From: Rhynchonema sp. JSB1_4
Taxonomy: Eukaryota > Nematoda > Chromadorea > Monhysterida > Xyalidae
Length of the DNA stretch: 64,000 nt
NCBI GenBank assembly: GCA_030248065.1
Contig: JASAMV010005992.1
Location: forward strand, 1 to 64,000
Direction of reading: 5' to 3'
The position numbers and the translations under genes are program-made. Below are positions 14,201 through 35,802 of this stretch, piece by piece; position 1 is the first letter of the stretch, and each line of letters opens with the position of its first letter. The notes below the pieces were generated by a model, which searched no databases, had not been told where the DNA came from, and saw only the letters and a list, made by a program, of their open reading frames with translations.

Positions 14201-15560
14201 AATTGCTGGCTTTCAGAAGGTGTACCTGATATAGTAACTCCACGCAGGTGGTGTCGTGGACGAAAATACTGCGCAAACATTTGAGACACGCCTCAATAAC
14301 GCGAAGCTCGTTCGAGTCCAGGCCTGTAATGAATGCAAAATGTAGCTTACATGTTTAAATGGTTTTTCTTCACTTTGCGCAGCGCGCAAATTTTGGCGAA
14401 CTTACTTAAGTTTTGCCGAATTTTGCCATCTTTCACCAAAAAGGGCACTTACGAGACAAAAATTGAGTAAAAATAGTGGGAGATACGGCCCCAGCGAGGG
14501 GGCAGCTACTTTTCGGGGGTCCCCCGCCCAAACCCTCACCCCAGCACTGCACCGTGCACACACACACTCACACTCACCCAACGTCAGTGCCTGCACAGCA
14601 CCAGCGTCGACCAACATCCTGACATGCAACGAACTGCCCTTGGCCAATGAACCAAGCACGATCGCAGCTTCACACTGCAACATCAGACGCGTGTCGGTGT
14701 AGGAGAGATCGTCACTCGACTGCGCCAGCGCCGGGTCGGACACAAATTGCAGGATTCTGGCGAAAAGGAGATAGGCTTTATTCATGAAGATTGCGAAAAA
14801 ATGATTATTCTGTTCTCTTTCGATTGCATTGCTGCACCGTCCCGTCCACGTTTATGGCGACCTGATTGGGATAGACTGTTAGATAGGAGGCTAGCGGCAG
14901 TTTGGGGAACAAAACTTCGACCAAGAATATTTATACTTGGAGGTTTTGCTAGTTATATATTCTTGCATTCACCACAATAAAGGGGCAACAATATTTTTTC
15001 CCGTTGTGTACTTGCCATGTTCGGGGCAGCAGGGCATCATCGCACAACGGTAAACTAAACAAGGCGCTAGCAACACCACCGCTAAAATGGTGTCACAGGT
15101 GAGATGGACACAACTAAACATCAGTCAACGCAAACTCCAATCTATGTAACCTTGGCAGTACGCCCATATCAAACGCTTGCTGTTTTCGCTTCGAACTGCC
15201 GATGATACGATTCTTAAGTGACCGAACAGCGGACAGCCATTTATCCGGCTCGTCGCCGAGGATTTCCTGAGATCAGAAAAAAACGTTGACAAAATAGTCT
15301 TGCGCCGAAAAAGATCATCAATAACATAAATCGGGCTACCTGGATGCATAAGGGCACCTCAGCCGGATTGGTTGCAGGGGCTTCCTGCAAAAGAATTGCA
15401 ACTGATCAACTCCTGGAGACGGAAATGTTTGAACGGTAACAAAAAACTGAACATAATTAGCGGACTAATTGGGCCCGTTCAGAGCCGCGAAAAACTCTGA
15501 AAAAATGAAATCAAGTCCAAACAGACTAACTGCCATCGGCACGTCACCCGAGCCAGTCAT
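6719..15560 (-). CDS. ARMC8: armadillo-repeat protein ARMC8 (CTLH/GID E3 ligase subunit)
   Basis: ARMC8 is the armadillo scaffold of the CTLH (yeast GID) ubiquitin ligase, where it holds substrate receptors. Twenty-three exons close in frame to 811 residues: 15531-15560, 15340-15384, 15151-15266, 14578-14756, 14226-14323, 14052-14144, 13797-13877, 13643-13718, 13484-13553, 13143-13203, 12855-13070, 11883-11997, 11460-11567, 11292-11392, 10818-10904, 9765-9938, 9172-9378, 8447-8608, 7633-7755, 7237-7335, 7001-7073, 6852-6945, 6719-6746. Diagnostic pieces are CEAAIVLGSLAKG, VIEACLKCLRSIF, CLHSLSRSVEQLR, LNAVWALM, VTNLIWNEDD, and the short last exon ending LALQQF. It is about 140 residues longer than human ARMC8; exons 11 and 13 add Ser/Thr/Asn-rich linkers. 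The N-terminus is short and less certain. Introns carry a TA-flanked MITE and an hAT-like MITE. Confidence 0.94.
8006..8370 (+). mobile_element. TA-flanked MITE, copy 1 (ARMC8 intron)
   Basis: About 365 bp share their whole length with 54861-55221. The ends are imperfect inverted repeats of about 35 bp, running from a TATAGTCCAGC-like terminus through CTCATGAGACGA. Both copies are flanked by TA, as in Tc1/mariner-type insertions. It lies in the ARMC8 intron between exons 8447-8608 and 7633-7755 and encodes nothing recognisable. Confidence 0.8.
10169..10590. mobile_element. hAT-like MITE with TATACTTGCG termini
   Basis: A 422-bp element has inverted termini TATACTTGCG / CGCAAGTATA and an exact 8-bp target duplication GTTGCGTC at 10161-10168 and 10591-10598. 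The interior is mostly CCG and AAAA runs. Related fragments appear at about 18390-18480, 19408-19750, 22905-22935, 37100-37165 and 50840-50915. It sits in an ARMC8 intron. Confidence 0.85.
11177..11243. repeat. (TAA)n microsatellite
   Basis: About 22 tandem ATA/TAA units lie in an ARMC8 intron. The long poly-Leu or poly-Tyr frames it creates on the minus strand are artefacts. Confidence 0.9.
12595..12670 (+). other. weak tRNA 3'-half-like sequence
   Basis: A B-box-like core (GAGTTCGAGTCC) precedes CTGGTCCTCCA, as in a tRNA 3' half, but the T stem has mismatches and no D arm precedes it. Probably a tRNA or SINE remnant in an ARMC8 intron. Confidence 0.3.
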
Positions 15561-16156
15561 ATTGTTATACACCTGGAAAACAAAAAAAACAGAATTCCCT
15601 CCACTCCACGGAATTATGTGTGACTGAATGTAATTTTTCACAATAACAACTTGTGAACTGCAATCTGTCGAATGCAATAATGCTCAAAATAACAAAGGTT
15701 TGTTTGATCCTGTTGATATTTCGTGTGTCTTATTCAATGGACTGAGCAAGGTATACGTTCAGGAGACTGCAAAAGAATATGACCGAAACAACTTCAAGCA
15801 GAGAAAAACATAAATTTTGAATCCTACCGAACATCTAAATAATAACTATCATTGTACAAACAACATTCCAGAATGCAAGAAATTCAACAACTGGACAATT
15901 AACGGCCGGACCAATTCAAAGGTGCCATCATTCAAGTAAACACATCAGAATATCCATAGTGTAGCCTCTTTATAGCGACACGCCCGGGGCCCGGCATTTC
16001 CGTCACCATAAAAATACTCAACCCAGCGGTCAGCAGGAGTGGAAAATTAACGGCAGATTGGGCACCAACCTGAACCCTGAGCGTCAGGGTCACTACAAAG
16101 AGGGCACACTGTATCCCCGCGCTGGACCAGTTGGTTGATTCAATGACATCGACGGT
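15561..16156. other. short intergenic gap between ARMC8 and AFG3L2
   Basis: Only 596 bp separate the AFG3L2 stop from the ARMC8 start on the same strand. The ARMC8 promoter must lie here, unless the pair is co-transcribed. I see no clear polyadenylation signal or repeat. Confidence 0.4.
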
Positions 16157-24316
<8,160 letters not shown>

Positions 24317-26781
24317 TGTTGTTGGGTTTGGGTATGATGTCTGGATTCTGAAATTCTGTCACTTGAATGCTGACAATAATATAATTTTCTTTGTTGCCGC
24401 TAACAGAAGAAAGCATGACAATTGAAACTTTGGGCCCCGACAGAGATGATGAATGATGCAAGATATAAGAACGACATGTCTATATTTTGTCTGGTTACCT
24501 GCAAGCAGGAAAATCATACAGGAAAACCAACTTCGCAACCCTGAGCGAGAGTTCCAAAGTTCCAGTGTTCCATGAAACCAACTGTAAAAAAACATACAAA
24601 ATTGGATCAGACATAAATTAATGGACACAAACCCCCACCCATGTCCCACGCTAGCATCAAGTCAAAAACCGTTTCTCTCGTTTTGCCTGAAATGGCAAGC
24701 TCAGTTGCGGCTTCTCGTTAATTTAACCTTAATTTCCCAAATTTTTAACTCCAGGCCAGCTCACCTTCGTATTTTAGCACGGCTCAAACGCCCAGAATTA
24801 TGGAATCATGAATTATGAAATCACGGAAGGCAGAACTAAAATTGTAAAATGAACGTCTTTGGCACGCACCACACGCACACAGAGGGAGACACGGGAACAT
24901 AATCAAGCCACAAGGAATTGAACACGGAACCGAATTCAAGCGAGGACAAAAACCTCAGAAACACAAAATTTCAGTGCTGACTGTCAATCAATAGTTGTTT
25001 TATTCAATTCAAAAAATTGACACAATCCATAATTACGTAACGAAAGTCAGAAATACGATAATAGCGGTGTGGATAATATCGAAATAAACAAGGACATCAT
25101 GTGTTGTGTTCAAATCAAAATGAGTAGAATTGTATGCATGGGTCACGGTCACATTATGCGCCTGTTGGCACCACATTTATGGTACACCAAAACCTTGGAC
25201 CCCAAAGTGAGCTCATCCAGTAACTGTCAGTTCATTTACAATCACCAATAAAAACTGGCATTTACCAGACAAAATGCAAATTTATATTCACATAATAGTT
25301 GACAATTTTAATCGACAAAACCAGGTTCAATCACATTTTAGCAGTTGTCAATTCGGGAAGCACGTTTCGCGAAGTAAAGTTATCCAAAAAAAATTATCGA
25401 TTCGCACAAGATACAGAGCAATTGGATGGGAAATCTTGACTAAATTTGCCAGTGTTGGTAAATATACGTAGTTGCTTGGTGCATAATCCATGTCAGTTTA
25501 TGAGCCCATTAATTCTCAAACGAATTCCAATGTGTGTGGGACGCTCCCAACACTATTCAAACAACGAAAAAAAACTGAGAAATTACAGGCTCATATAATT
25601 GTCATAAACTTCACAACGACGCTAAAGAATTGCGTCAAAACCTTCGACACATAAAAGCTCTAATCATGATATTATTATTACCATCGGCTCAGGAAATTGT
25701 GCATGAGACTTGAATCATGAGTTGGACGTTATACTAAAATTCGTTCGAAGCAAAAAAAACAATAAAATTTGAGACGTTGAATTTTTCTCCAAACAACAAA
25801 ACAGAAAAATAAAATATTTCTGTTGATGACCCGCTGATTTCATGAAAATACAAAAAACACATTTTTCTGTAAAAATTAGGCGCAAGCGTTGGAGAGCAGG
25901 AGAGAGAGACACGGGACAAAAAAATTGAGATATTTCACCAAAACAAAACGTTAGTCAACGCATATGAAGGAAACTGGCAAAGAATTACAATTTCAGAGAG
26001 ACAAAAGAATCACGCTGACAATAATTACAGACTGGTATTATTAAATAACATTACATATCATCAAAGGTCAATAAATAAAGCAATTTATGTGGCGGTAGTG
26101 ATAATAATGCGATTCGGCGGGTAACGGGACCCTTTCAAAAGATAGATTTACAACGATTTTCTGATGCGTAAAATAATAGACATTTTTGTAGGGACTGGAC
26201 GGGACAAGTATGGGTTTAGCTTGAATGCATGCAGTTCGCCACACATTATGGTGAGAAAACATGGGCTAAAAATCATTGAAAAACAAGTCAACAGTACATG
26301 ATACTGTATAAATAATGGCACCACCAAACCACCGTGTAGGTACAAGCGTACGGGTAATGTTGAATGTGTGAAAAAAAATTGCTGGCGATATCTGAGTGAG
26401 ATACAATCACTTCCCGGTTTCGAACGGAAAGCAGCCGCTGAAAACTTGTCAATGAAACTAATTTCCGACACAAAAGAACTTCAACTTAAAATACAGCAGC
26501 CATTTCGTTCGACCGGAAAACATCGATCGATCTAGCGCATGAACACAACTCATCAATCATCTGACCTTCATGTGTGGCGCATCCAACAACTTTGGCTGAC
26601 ACATCCACTTGGACAAACGACCCACCACACATGGGTGTACTTCCAATATTGCGAACAAATCAACATTGCAACATGACGAATAAACGATTTGTGTAATTTA
26701 TGCATGAATGTGAAAATCACGTCGGAGCAAGCAGCTCATGATCGTTTCGGCGATTTACCGTGTGTGTATTTGGAGTGGAAT
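24317..26781. other. intergenic region between AFG3L2 and dynein light intermediate chain
   Basis: About 2.5 kb without a supportable gene or repeat. It should contain the AFG3L2 promoter and the 3' region of the dynein gene. Confidence 0.45.
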
Positions 26782-29700
26782 TTAGTTGTTTTCGTCTGTA
26801 GTGGGCGGGCTGGCGTTATTGTTATTGGCGACCGAATTGTTTAGTTCCTTCACAGCTGCTGTTTTCTGTTGTATCCGATTCAGTTCGGCTTCGGCCGCTG
26901 CACTGTCAACTGCAAAAAATGTGAAAAATATTGACACGTAATCACATATAATAACGTTATCGTTGTCAGTCACTTTCGCCAGATTACATTCTGGCTTGCA
27001 AACGATACTCGGACGCAAAAACGGCACTGCACAGAAAGTAGCCCCAATTCTGCCAAAAAAAGTAGTGCATTTGTTTCTTTCACTGTTTAGTCACTTGATA
27101 TGGCATAACGATGATGAAACATACTCACAAGCAAAAATGTTTCAGTTCATTGATAAGAGCGTCCCATAGAGTCAACAGAGACAATGGTTGCTTGCGGTAA
27201 AAACAACAGTGTCAAATAAAAAAGGATGAAGCTGCATGAGTGCCATACCATTGCATGAAATCAACCGATTAACTGTCATCCACAGCCTGCTAAATAACCA
27301 ATAACAAAACTTCTTCTCCCAAAAACGCACTTGGCTTAGCAGGTCCATTCGTGGCTTGTGCTTGTCCCGGTGATCCGCCGGTCCCAGGCGTTCCAGGCGT
27401 TGTCTTGGATTTGAGTAAATTGTTGAAGAAATGTGCCAGCGTGCTGTTTTCGGGCGTTTGCGCCGGAGGTAGACCAGCGCCACGGCCTGGTGACAGGCCA
27501 TCGGGTTGCTGGAAAAATAATGATAAGATTTCATTCGTCGTTTTCACCAAGCAGGATCACAAAAATCACAAAAATGGAATGAATTTGGGGGCAACTAACG
27601 GCAAGCAATTTTTAGTCACATAAAGGTTAGATTCAGCATTCAATAGCGTGAATTCCAAACAAAAACCAATCCACACGCAAACCAACAAATAGTGTAACCT
27701 TTTTGGGACTCTGGCTTCGAAGAGTGTTGAGATTTCCGCTGCTATTCGGGTTTCTTGACAACCGACTGGGTAATGGAGACTCGTTACCCTGCACACAAAG
27801 ACAAATGAGACACAAATGCAAGCGAAGGGGACAAAAAAACGAGCATTAGAATTATTATCTGAGTTAGCAGAGATTAACTTGCTCAAAACAGTTGAGTCAT
27901 TTTATGAGCTCGACAAAGTTAAACGTGGAGTGATATCTCCCGTCAGTCATTTTTAATAGCTCGATTAATCACAATTTTCAGAATGTTATCTCAAGCTAAA
28001 AAAAGGTTAACCAGCCAAAAAACGCTAAATGCCTCGTCAGCACAAAAGCAAGCCAGGGCCAAGGTTACAGGCTTGGAGTACCAAAAGATGTCAGAAAATC
28101 TTGTTAAATCGAGAAAGTTCCACCCAGTGACAACAAACACACAAGAGCGAGATTAGTCGGTTTCATCAATGCCAGAAATACTGGTCGTTATCGCAAAAAG
28201 TAGCTGGGCGCAAAAACATGCGACAAAAACTGCACCCTGAACTATCAAGGTGAGCCCTGAATTGTCAAGGTCAACCAACCGCAGCCATTCTATCCGGTCG
28301 TTCGGCGCGCTGCTCGGCTGGATTCGGCGCCGCGTTGAATTGAGGTCGCAATCGCTCCAGAAACGATTGGTCGTCTTCGGCCTGGATTTCTTGGTCGCGT
28401 TGCACCGGCTGCAAACACGAACCTCTGTCAAGTTTCGTCTCCGTCAGTGCAAATTTTCGACAAAAAATATTTGTAGTTTGCTCGTTTTATGTTTTTCGAG
28501 GTTTCATGCACTTTTCATATTAAAATATTATACTTTTCACATAAAAATATTATTTTCATCCCTGTGACATTTTTATTTCTTGAGCGTTTTTGGAGGTTTG
28601 AAAGTCACGGATTTGAGGTTCAATGACTCAAAAAGGCGAGATCTATCGCCGGTGAAACATAACAGACAACGACAGGATGGTCATTTGCACAAAAAGGCCA
28701 AAAAACGTCCAGACGCACCCTTCTGAGCGTCGGTTTGACAATGTGCTGCGAAAACATGTCGGTCGCTTTCATCGACCTCCAGTTCTCCGGCAGAATGCCG
28801 ATCTTCTTCTCATTATCCCAGCCGGCCGGACTGAAACAGGGAATTGGAATTAAGGATACACAGAGACAGAATGCAAATACAAAAAGGACGAGATGAAAAT
28901 AACGCCAAAGTTGAGTCAATAATGTAACAGCAGTGAGTTTTGCCCGTTTCGGCCTGTTTTCACAGACGGGCGAGGTGCCAGGCCTCGTCGGTGCGAACAC
29001 CTCCAGAGAATTGACCACCAAAAAGGACCTCGAGCAGATCTTATTGCTCAAGTAAAACATCACTGCTGCACACAAAAGGGCAAGCCCACGTATTGAAATT
29101 GAAAACACGGTAATGGATCAGGTCTTGTGATTTTTTTCAGATTTCGAGATTTTCTTGTGACGCTGATTTTTAGCAGCGTTAGGATAAGGAATTTTCGGAC
29201 TATGGGTTGTGCGAAAATCCACGCCATCAAGACGCCGGGCCGAGGAGCGAGCATCGTGTTTCACACCGGCCGAAAATATATGATCTATTGCACATCACAC
29301 AACGACGTCACCATAAACAATCACAGAGGTAACCAAGGAAGCAGAAAACTCACATGAACACAGCCTCTTTTTCGACGACACTAGCCGGTTGTGTGAACGG
29401 GAAGCCATAAATTCGATGCAACATGTATTTGTACAAAGTGGCACAATTGCGCTGGTCCATTGACGAGGTGTACACGCACGCGGCGCCGTCTGTGTGTATA
29501 AAGATGCAAATTAGGAAGATAGTGTCGTGTTTTTATGGATAGCGCGCAGTTTTATATATAGCTGGAGCAGAATATTGCTTTTTTTCAATATCCACAAGTC
29601 GCAATGTGCACGCATAAATCAAGACTTTGGCACAATTTGAACGTGACATTTAATTTTGCGTGCCAAAAGTAAAAATTCGAGACAAAAGGAGGAAATTCGA

Positions 29701-32700
29701 GGAAAAAGAATTATCCACAAATCAAATAAAGAGAAAAACTCACATTTCAAGCAGAACTTGCGCACGTGATACTGAATAAAGTCGAAGTGTTCATCCTTGT
29801 AGTCATACTCCTTCTCGAGCACGGACATGGCGTCGCACTGAAAAATTAGAGAATCGGAACGTTTCGAATTTTATTCCCTGAACTTTCAAGGCCAACCAGT
29901 ACAGAATTCTCCCTTCCTTCCCAACCTTTGTGATAACGACAATAATCGGCACGCCCATATTATCGGTGAGCACGCCATCAGCGAGCGGCAGTAGCGACTC
30001 GTCCGGCTCCATGCTAGGCACTTTGGCTCCCATTTCGCTGTGTGACGAACTGTCCAGGGGCTCGACGTACTCTTGCCAGAATCGCCTTTCTGCAAAGGAC
30101 GCAAATAATAAGATTCTTAACGTAACGTAACTTTTCTAACTTTCTTGAATCAATGCCACGAATCATACTTTTAGAGCATACGCACAGGCACAATTTCTCT
30201 AGCTCACACCACCACCCGCATTGTCCAACCCCACCCAGCCCAGTAAAAAACGTCCCTAACCCGTTTAGGCATCACATTTGCCGCTTTTTACAGTCAGCCT
30301 GGTGTCACGACAAATCGCAAACCAAATCATTCCTTCCGCGCCCCCATCCAAATGTGCCATACGTATGTACACCCAGCCAGCTGCACACAACAATGCACCC
30401 AACCACGTACTGTACGCTACTACCACACTTTTGTCTCATGTGCTCAGTAAATGCCTCTGTGCGCATTCCGCTTGTATGATGCATGTGTGAGTGTATGTAT
30501 GTAAGCTGCATCGAGTTTATTCAGTGGTTAGCTGGCTGTTGTGCTGGGCCGGCTTAGTTTATAGCTGCACAGCCACAGTGTACGGGTGCGCATGAACAAC
30601 ATTTCGCAATGCTAAATGCAAGCACATCTGTGCATGCTGACGCCGGCTCGATATGTTTGGAAGATGCTGTTTTTTCAAAAAAAAACTATTAGCAAAGGTA
30701 GCTCAGGTATGACACAAAGGTTGTCCCCTCTCAGCAGCGGGTACCACACACTTCTACATGTACAGAACGGACATGTTATGCTTGTTACCCACTCCAGTAA
30801 TATTGTTTGGTCCCACTCCACTAAGCTTGCAGATGGGGTGAGACCCAACGGCAAACAGCCTGAAGCACCGAAACCGCTTCTCCTGAACATCTGTGCACAT
30901 TTTCAATAAAAACTGGCAGCCAATACGACAACTACCAGCGAATAGACTTGCGTTTTGATCGCAAAACAATAATAATAATGCAGCACATGGTGCAAAAGTA
31001 AACCAGCTTTGAGAGCGACTCATAACAACACACATTTCAGAGCGCCGGAAGCAATAATTCATACATATCAGCACTCGAGAATGTTCTTGTGCCACTTGAT
31101 GTCTTGTTCGCTCTGTTTCTTGCCAATATCAACCCCCTGAAGTGATCGATAGAATAAAAACGCAAAGCGAAATGAAGGTACAAAATTAAGAAAAATTAAC
31201 TAAAAACGACCTAAAAGGCAATAACTCACGTCTCTCACAACCATCACGCGCCTGCGCACGTTCTATTTTCTCGTTTGAGCGAATGAAGCTGTCTAATAAT
31301 TGTGCCCATTTCTGTAGCGAGTCCAGTATCGACCAGGGCTCCTGTAAAGCAAAGAGATTTATTGAAAGTAAAACAAAACCACGACTGTCCCGAGGAATTG
31401 TCCCCTCCCCAACCCAAGCCAAGAGCAAGAGAAAAAACGCCAGGCAACACAAAACAAACCCCACTCCGCCAGCGCCCCACGCCCCCAACACGACAACCCC
31501 CCGGGCAAAAAAAAAAAATGAGGATCAATCAAACCGATGGGAACGTTACACAGAGTGCTAAAGACTGCAACAATCGAAAGACGAACGTGAATTCAATCCT
31601 TGGCACCAAACTAATAACTCCTGAGCAAGCACGCGGTTATTGGTCAATTAGATTCTCACACGTTCAAACATTCGACGAGCTAGGACGCTGTTGCTGTGTT
31701 GAACTCACTAGTGTATGTATATTAACAATGATTGACAAATAAAATCCTCATCAAAAGAATTTTGACTTTCTCAACGATGAAATTTTTTTGGTTTCTACTA
31801 GTTTTTTCAAACGCAAACGATCATTCCCCGAATCCTCATCCAAACATACCTGCATTGAGGCACATAGAATGACGAGCGATCGATCCAAGGTGTCCGGCGT
31901 GAGCGCGAATCGCATCAACGACGCGAATATCGGGTCACCATCCAGCACCCAGACGCCCAATCGTGTCGACTCGCCCGGCCCGACGTCGGGCAGAATGCCG
32001 CCCAACTGGTACGCGTAGCTGCCTGCAACGATTGATGCAATTGGAGCTGATTGAATCACAAAATATGAAATCAGACACGTATCAAACGCGGTGATCGTCT
32101 CGGTCCGCAGATATTTCGAGATTTGCTGCTGATGATTCCAATCTCTTTTGACCACAAGCGTGACAGTTGTCCACGAGTCAGCTAATGGACAATGTTTACG
32201 TTGGCCAAAATTATACAGTCATCATCAGCAAATTTCGAAATAACCTCGAAAAGAGGATTGGCGAAACAAGGCCGGTCGACACAAGAAGGATCACAAAGTT
32301 TGGCACCGGACAATGAACGCCTTGCAGCAAAATATCATCCCTTTGCCAAAAAATTAAACTCCTGATGGTAAAATATCCCGTCACCTAGGGGCTGGGTTTG
32401 GTGATTAGATTAGGCCAGGCTGACACATGGAACAAAATATAATGCAGCATTCATTGCGTTGGCAGTAAAACTACTGGAAGCGAAGGGGCTTTGTTCAGAC
32501 TGCGACACAAAACAATGCTGGATATGTTTGTCGGCTATTTGACACATAAGCCAGTCCAAAATTCGCCGTTCCCTGAACAATGCAAAACACGAACCAGTGC
32601 CTTTGTCCGCTGTTGCTATTTCTGTAATTAAAATCCAAAATTCGGCAGCCCACCACAACCGAGCTTCACCAAAAAAGGGCTAAAGCATGCATTTTTCAAG

Positions 32701-34016
32701 TGAACCAACCGTCTTTGTAATCAATATTGACTTCAAGAAAGTGATATTCAATGCCGGCGCCCTTTTTCGGGTCATCTTTTCGCTGCAATCGCGCCAACAG
32801 CGATGTTTTCCCGCTTTCGTTCTCCCCTGAAATTATTTTCTTTTTCATTTCTTGTGCAAGTTGTTTTCATGATTGTTTATTTTGCTCAATTTCAATCCGT
32901 CGAGCGCGTGCAGAACGAGGTGCAACCAGGCATTGCCAAAGTGGCCTTCAAACGTCAGGGAAATGGCACGTGGAAGCAGTTTGGGCATTTATCGAATCGC
33001 CACGCATTCAGGGAAAAAGTCACACTTTCAGATGAAAAGGTTGAACTATTTCTCACACTTTTTGGAAAAAAATTCTCTACAAAGGGTATTTTGGCAATTT
33101 TTGACAACCTTGACCCAATTATCACCTATTTTAGGTACACAATCGTGACAGCAAACCACGTCCCCAAGACAATCGGCTTAGGCAAATACTTTCTACACAA
33201 AGGTATAGCAGCAGACAGTGTGGTGGCAGGCCAATCGACCCAAGATACCCAACGGGGGAAGGTTTCGGAGTAACTCGAGATACCCCCCAGAGACTACCCA
33301 AGATGCCCCTGTGGTCCGTCAAAAGGAGAAAAAAACGTTCATTTGCATGCAATTTTACTGCAAAAATGCCCCAAAAATGGGTACTTTTTGACATTTTTGC
33401 CGAAAACTGGCCAAAATGACTATTTTTGGGTGTTTGCGCGCGGAGCGCGCGATCGCGATTTTTAGGGGTTCCAAGGTCGAAAAACACCTCGTTTTGCCTT
33501 GAAGAGCATAAAGCGAGACGCCCTTTGGGGTCGGCTCGAGATAGATACCCTCCCCAGCCATCACAGTGGTTTCAGATCAAACAGCGGTTTTGCAATCTCT
33601 CTCTGTGGTTCTATTTAGTGACAACCATACGAGGTGTCCATCCGCAAAAAAATATGTTTTTTTACCGGATTCCGATCATTGGTGAAAAAATGTCCGCAGC
33701 TCACAGATACAAGAAGTCTGAAATCTCAAACCAACCGAGCACAAGAACGCTTCCGTGTGGCAGACTAGATGAAGATTTCGATTGCACCTCAAGGAGGATT
33801 CTCGCCCTGAAATCATCAGGAGAAATTTTTCGTCTGCCCAGAAATTTCAAACGATGGCTGCAAATACTTTCGAGGCCATATGGTGCATCCACACATGACA
33901 AAAACAGGTCGAAGCTGGCAAGCACTATTTTCAACGCGCTGAAGAACTGTTTTCAAACAAAACTCTCACAGCTCTCACCATAGATTGTCCTCTTCCGTTG
34001 CCTTGTCTTCAGGCAT
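26782..34016 (-). CDS. DYNC1LI1: cytoplasmic dynein 1 light intermediate chain
   Basis: The dynein light intermediate chain has a Ras-like G domain that binds the dynein heavy chain and a disordered C-terminus that binds cargo adaptors. Thirteen exons give 513 residues (human LIC1 about 523): 33979-34016, 33736-33806, 32710-32826, 31850-32022, 31230-31341, 29926-30089, 29744-29837, 29354-29489, 28719-28830, 28280-28408, 27699-27788, 27331-27508, 26782-26909. The start ATG gives a short acidic leader before NLW. Landmarks are P-loop [10 protein letters not shown] (about 37-46), [69 protein letters not shown], and the adaptor-binding helix [12 protein letters not shown], followed by a Gly/Pro/Thr-rich tail. 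The gene could equally be called LIC2; vertebrates have two paralogues. It contains a dispersed repeat near 28.9-29.1 kb and a decayed MITE near 33.2 kb. Confidence 0.95.
28927..29063 (-). repeat. dispersed repeat, copy in dynein LIC intron
   Basis: The stretch (GTGAGTTTTGCCCGTTTCGG through GGTGCGAACAC and a GATCTTAT...AAACATCAC end) recurs in inverted orientation at 40800-40903 with a 30-bp internal deletion there. No termini or coding capacity are visible. Confidence 0.75.
33195..33575. mobile_element. probable decayed CAGTG-family MITE
   Basis: A left end CAGTGTGGTGGCAGGCC and an interior with GCGCGCGAT and GGTCGAAAAACACC match the intact element at 34624-34943. The right end is altered and I find no target duplication. 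It lies in dynein LIC intron 2. Confidence 0.6.
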
Positions 34017-35802
34017 GGCGGCGACAAAAACCGACTTCAAAATTGTCGAAGTGAATCAATCAAATGAAGTTGACTGGTTAATTCAGGCTGAAAACAGCAA
34101 ATACAGTTTTGTAAAGTTTATTTTCCAAACAAACGAAGGCGCAGCCGTTCGTATGACACGCGTTTTCTGAGAATCAAGCATAGGAAGGGTCAGCAGACAC
34201 GAGGGAAAATTTTCGTATTTTTTTTATTTTCTGGCATTCCCCCTTTCTGACTGCCAAACATCGGATGAAATTTTTGACACAATAAGCCACAGAACCGAGC
34301 GGTTCTCTGTTTGTGGCTGACAGACGTTGAGTTTGTTCGCTCAAACGTATTCCATTCAAAACGAAGGCAGGAAGGACAGTCATTCACTGACTGACACACA
34401 GGACAGCACGATCGGACGTGCGTCAGTTTCTGTCGCGTGACTATTCTCAAGTGCCAGTTATCGCGCGCAAAAACTACGGTAGCGCTGTGGCACTGGTCAA
34501 CAACAGGGTCTACTTTTCAAAACCTTCCGGTGCAATTTTCGCCAAGGTTTATTCACCCAGGATTTTGGGTGTAAGTGCACAGACTTTCATTGGGACATCT
34601 CCAAGTGAATAGGACACGTGACCCAGTGTAGTGGCAGGCCCATGTGTGGGAGGTATGATGCGGGGTTGGGACCGGAAGCGTGAGAGGTACAATTTTGGCC
34701 AAAAAATGAGGTAAAAATAGTACTTTTTCCAAATTTTCGCCGAAAATCGCCTAAAAATAGGTATTATTGGTGGGTTTGAGCGCTGAGCGCGCGATTTTTG
34801 GGAAAATAAGGTCGAAAAACACCGATTTTTTGCCTTAAAAAGGTATAAAATTGCTCGTGAGAGGTATGATTTGGAGTTAAGTACTCAACCCCCCCTCGGG
34901 TTTTGTGGTAGGTAACTACTGCCCCCCCCCAGCCACTACTATGACGTGACCCGCTTCCAGGTACAAATTGTACATTTTGAACAAAATACGGGTAAAGAAC
35001 GAACACCAACAGGTACCAACATAAACATTGATTGACAAGTTTTACAGACAAGCATTGAAATAAAACACAACCAACCAATTCGTTTCAATCATCGATTTTC
35101 TGATTTGGCGATGGTGTTAGGGCGCGATGCGTGGAACAAGACCTGGCCGATAGAAATGATTGTTCAAGAAAATCGTCTTTCACTTGATTCCGAGCAGTTG
35201 GGTAATGTGCACGAGATCCGCGCACACTGGTCACAAATTGACCAACAGTTTGGCATGGGTAGCCCAAGAAACACAACACGGATATTGTCTCTTTTGTTTC
35301 ATCTTTACACAACCCAACAGTCAGTGGTATTGCTATGCATGTACCCAAAAAAGCTGAAACACGACATCAGCACACGAGAAAGGAAAGAAACGAAAAAATC
35401 CAACAGCAAACAGCAAGACTAGCAGAAATGGGCGGCAGATTATGGAACTTGGTGTGGTTGCTAGCAGGAGGGGGTCCCCCACTTTCTCCACAACTTTTGC
35501 CTGTAGTAAGCAAATTTAAGCCTAAAATAGGCCGTTTCAGACCTGAACGGGTGATTATTTCAGTCCAGATTGTCAAAAATGACTAAAATGCCATAAGGGT
35601 AAAAATAGTTCACAATTTTCGCATCAAGAAGTGACTTTATCCTGAATTTGGGTCTTCCCCTTCCCCTCTCGGGGGTACACTCCCCTCTCGGGTGTACACT
35701 ATCTCTCTCTCCCTCCGAAAAAAGTGGAGCCCCGCTATACCCCCCCCCCCCGAACAATGAACTACACTGTAAAACCACACACATAGAAACGGAAGAAATT
35801 GT
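34017..35802. other. intergenic region between dynein LIC and the Schlafen-like gene
   Basis: No gene is supportable. An intact hAT-like MITE fills 34624-34943. A second, decayed GC-run element spans roughly 35440-35772, ending in AACTACACTG. Confidence 0.5.
34624..34943. mobile_element. hAT-like MITE
   Basis: A 320-bp element starts CAGTGTAGTGGC and ends GCCACTACTATG (one end mutated). It is flanked by an exact 8-bp duplication ACGTGACC at 34616-34623 and 34944-34951. Confidence 0.85.

Noticed and set aside
15005..15050. Possible extra ARMC8 exon (LPLCDDALLPRTW) with acceptor and donor
   Set aside because: Exons 15151-15266 and 14578-14756 join perfectly without it and give the expected LPRILQF sequence.
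31070..31142. Possible dynein LIC exon ([16 protein letters not shown])
   Set aside because: Phase does not fit either neighbour; joining 31230-31341 directly to 29926-30089 gives the family sequence.
32803..33273. 156-codon frame on the plus strand
   Set aside because: It spans a dynein LIC exon on the opposite strand and a decayed MITE, and resembles no protein.
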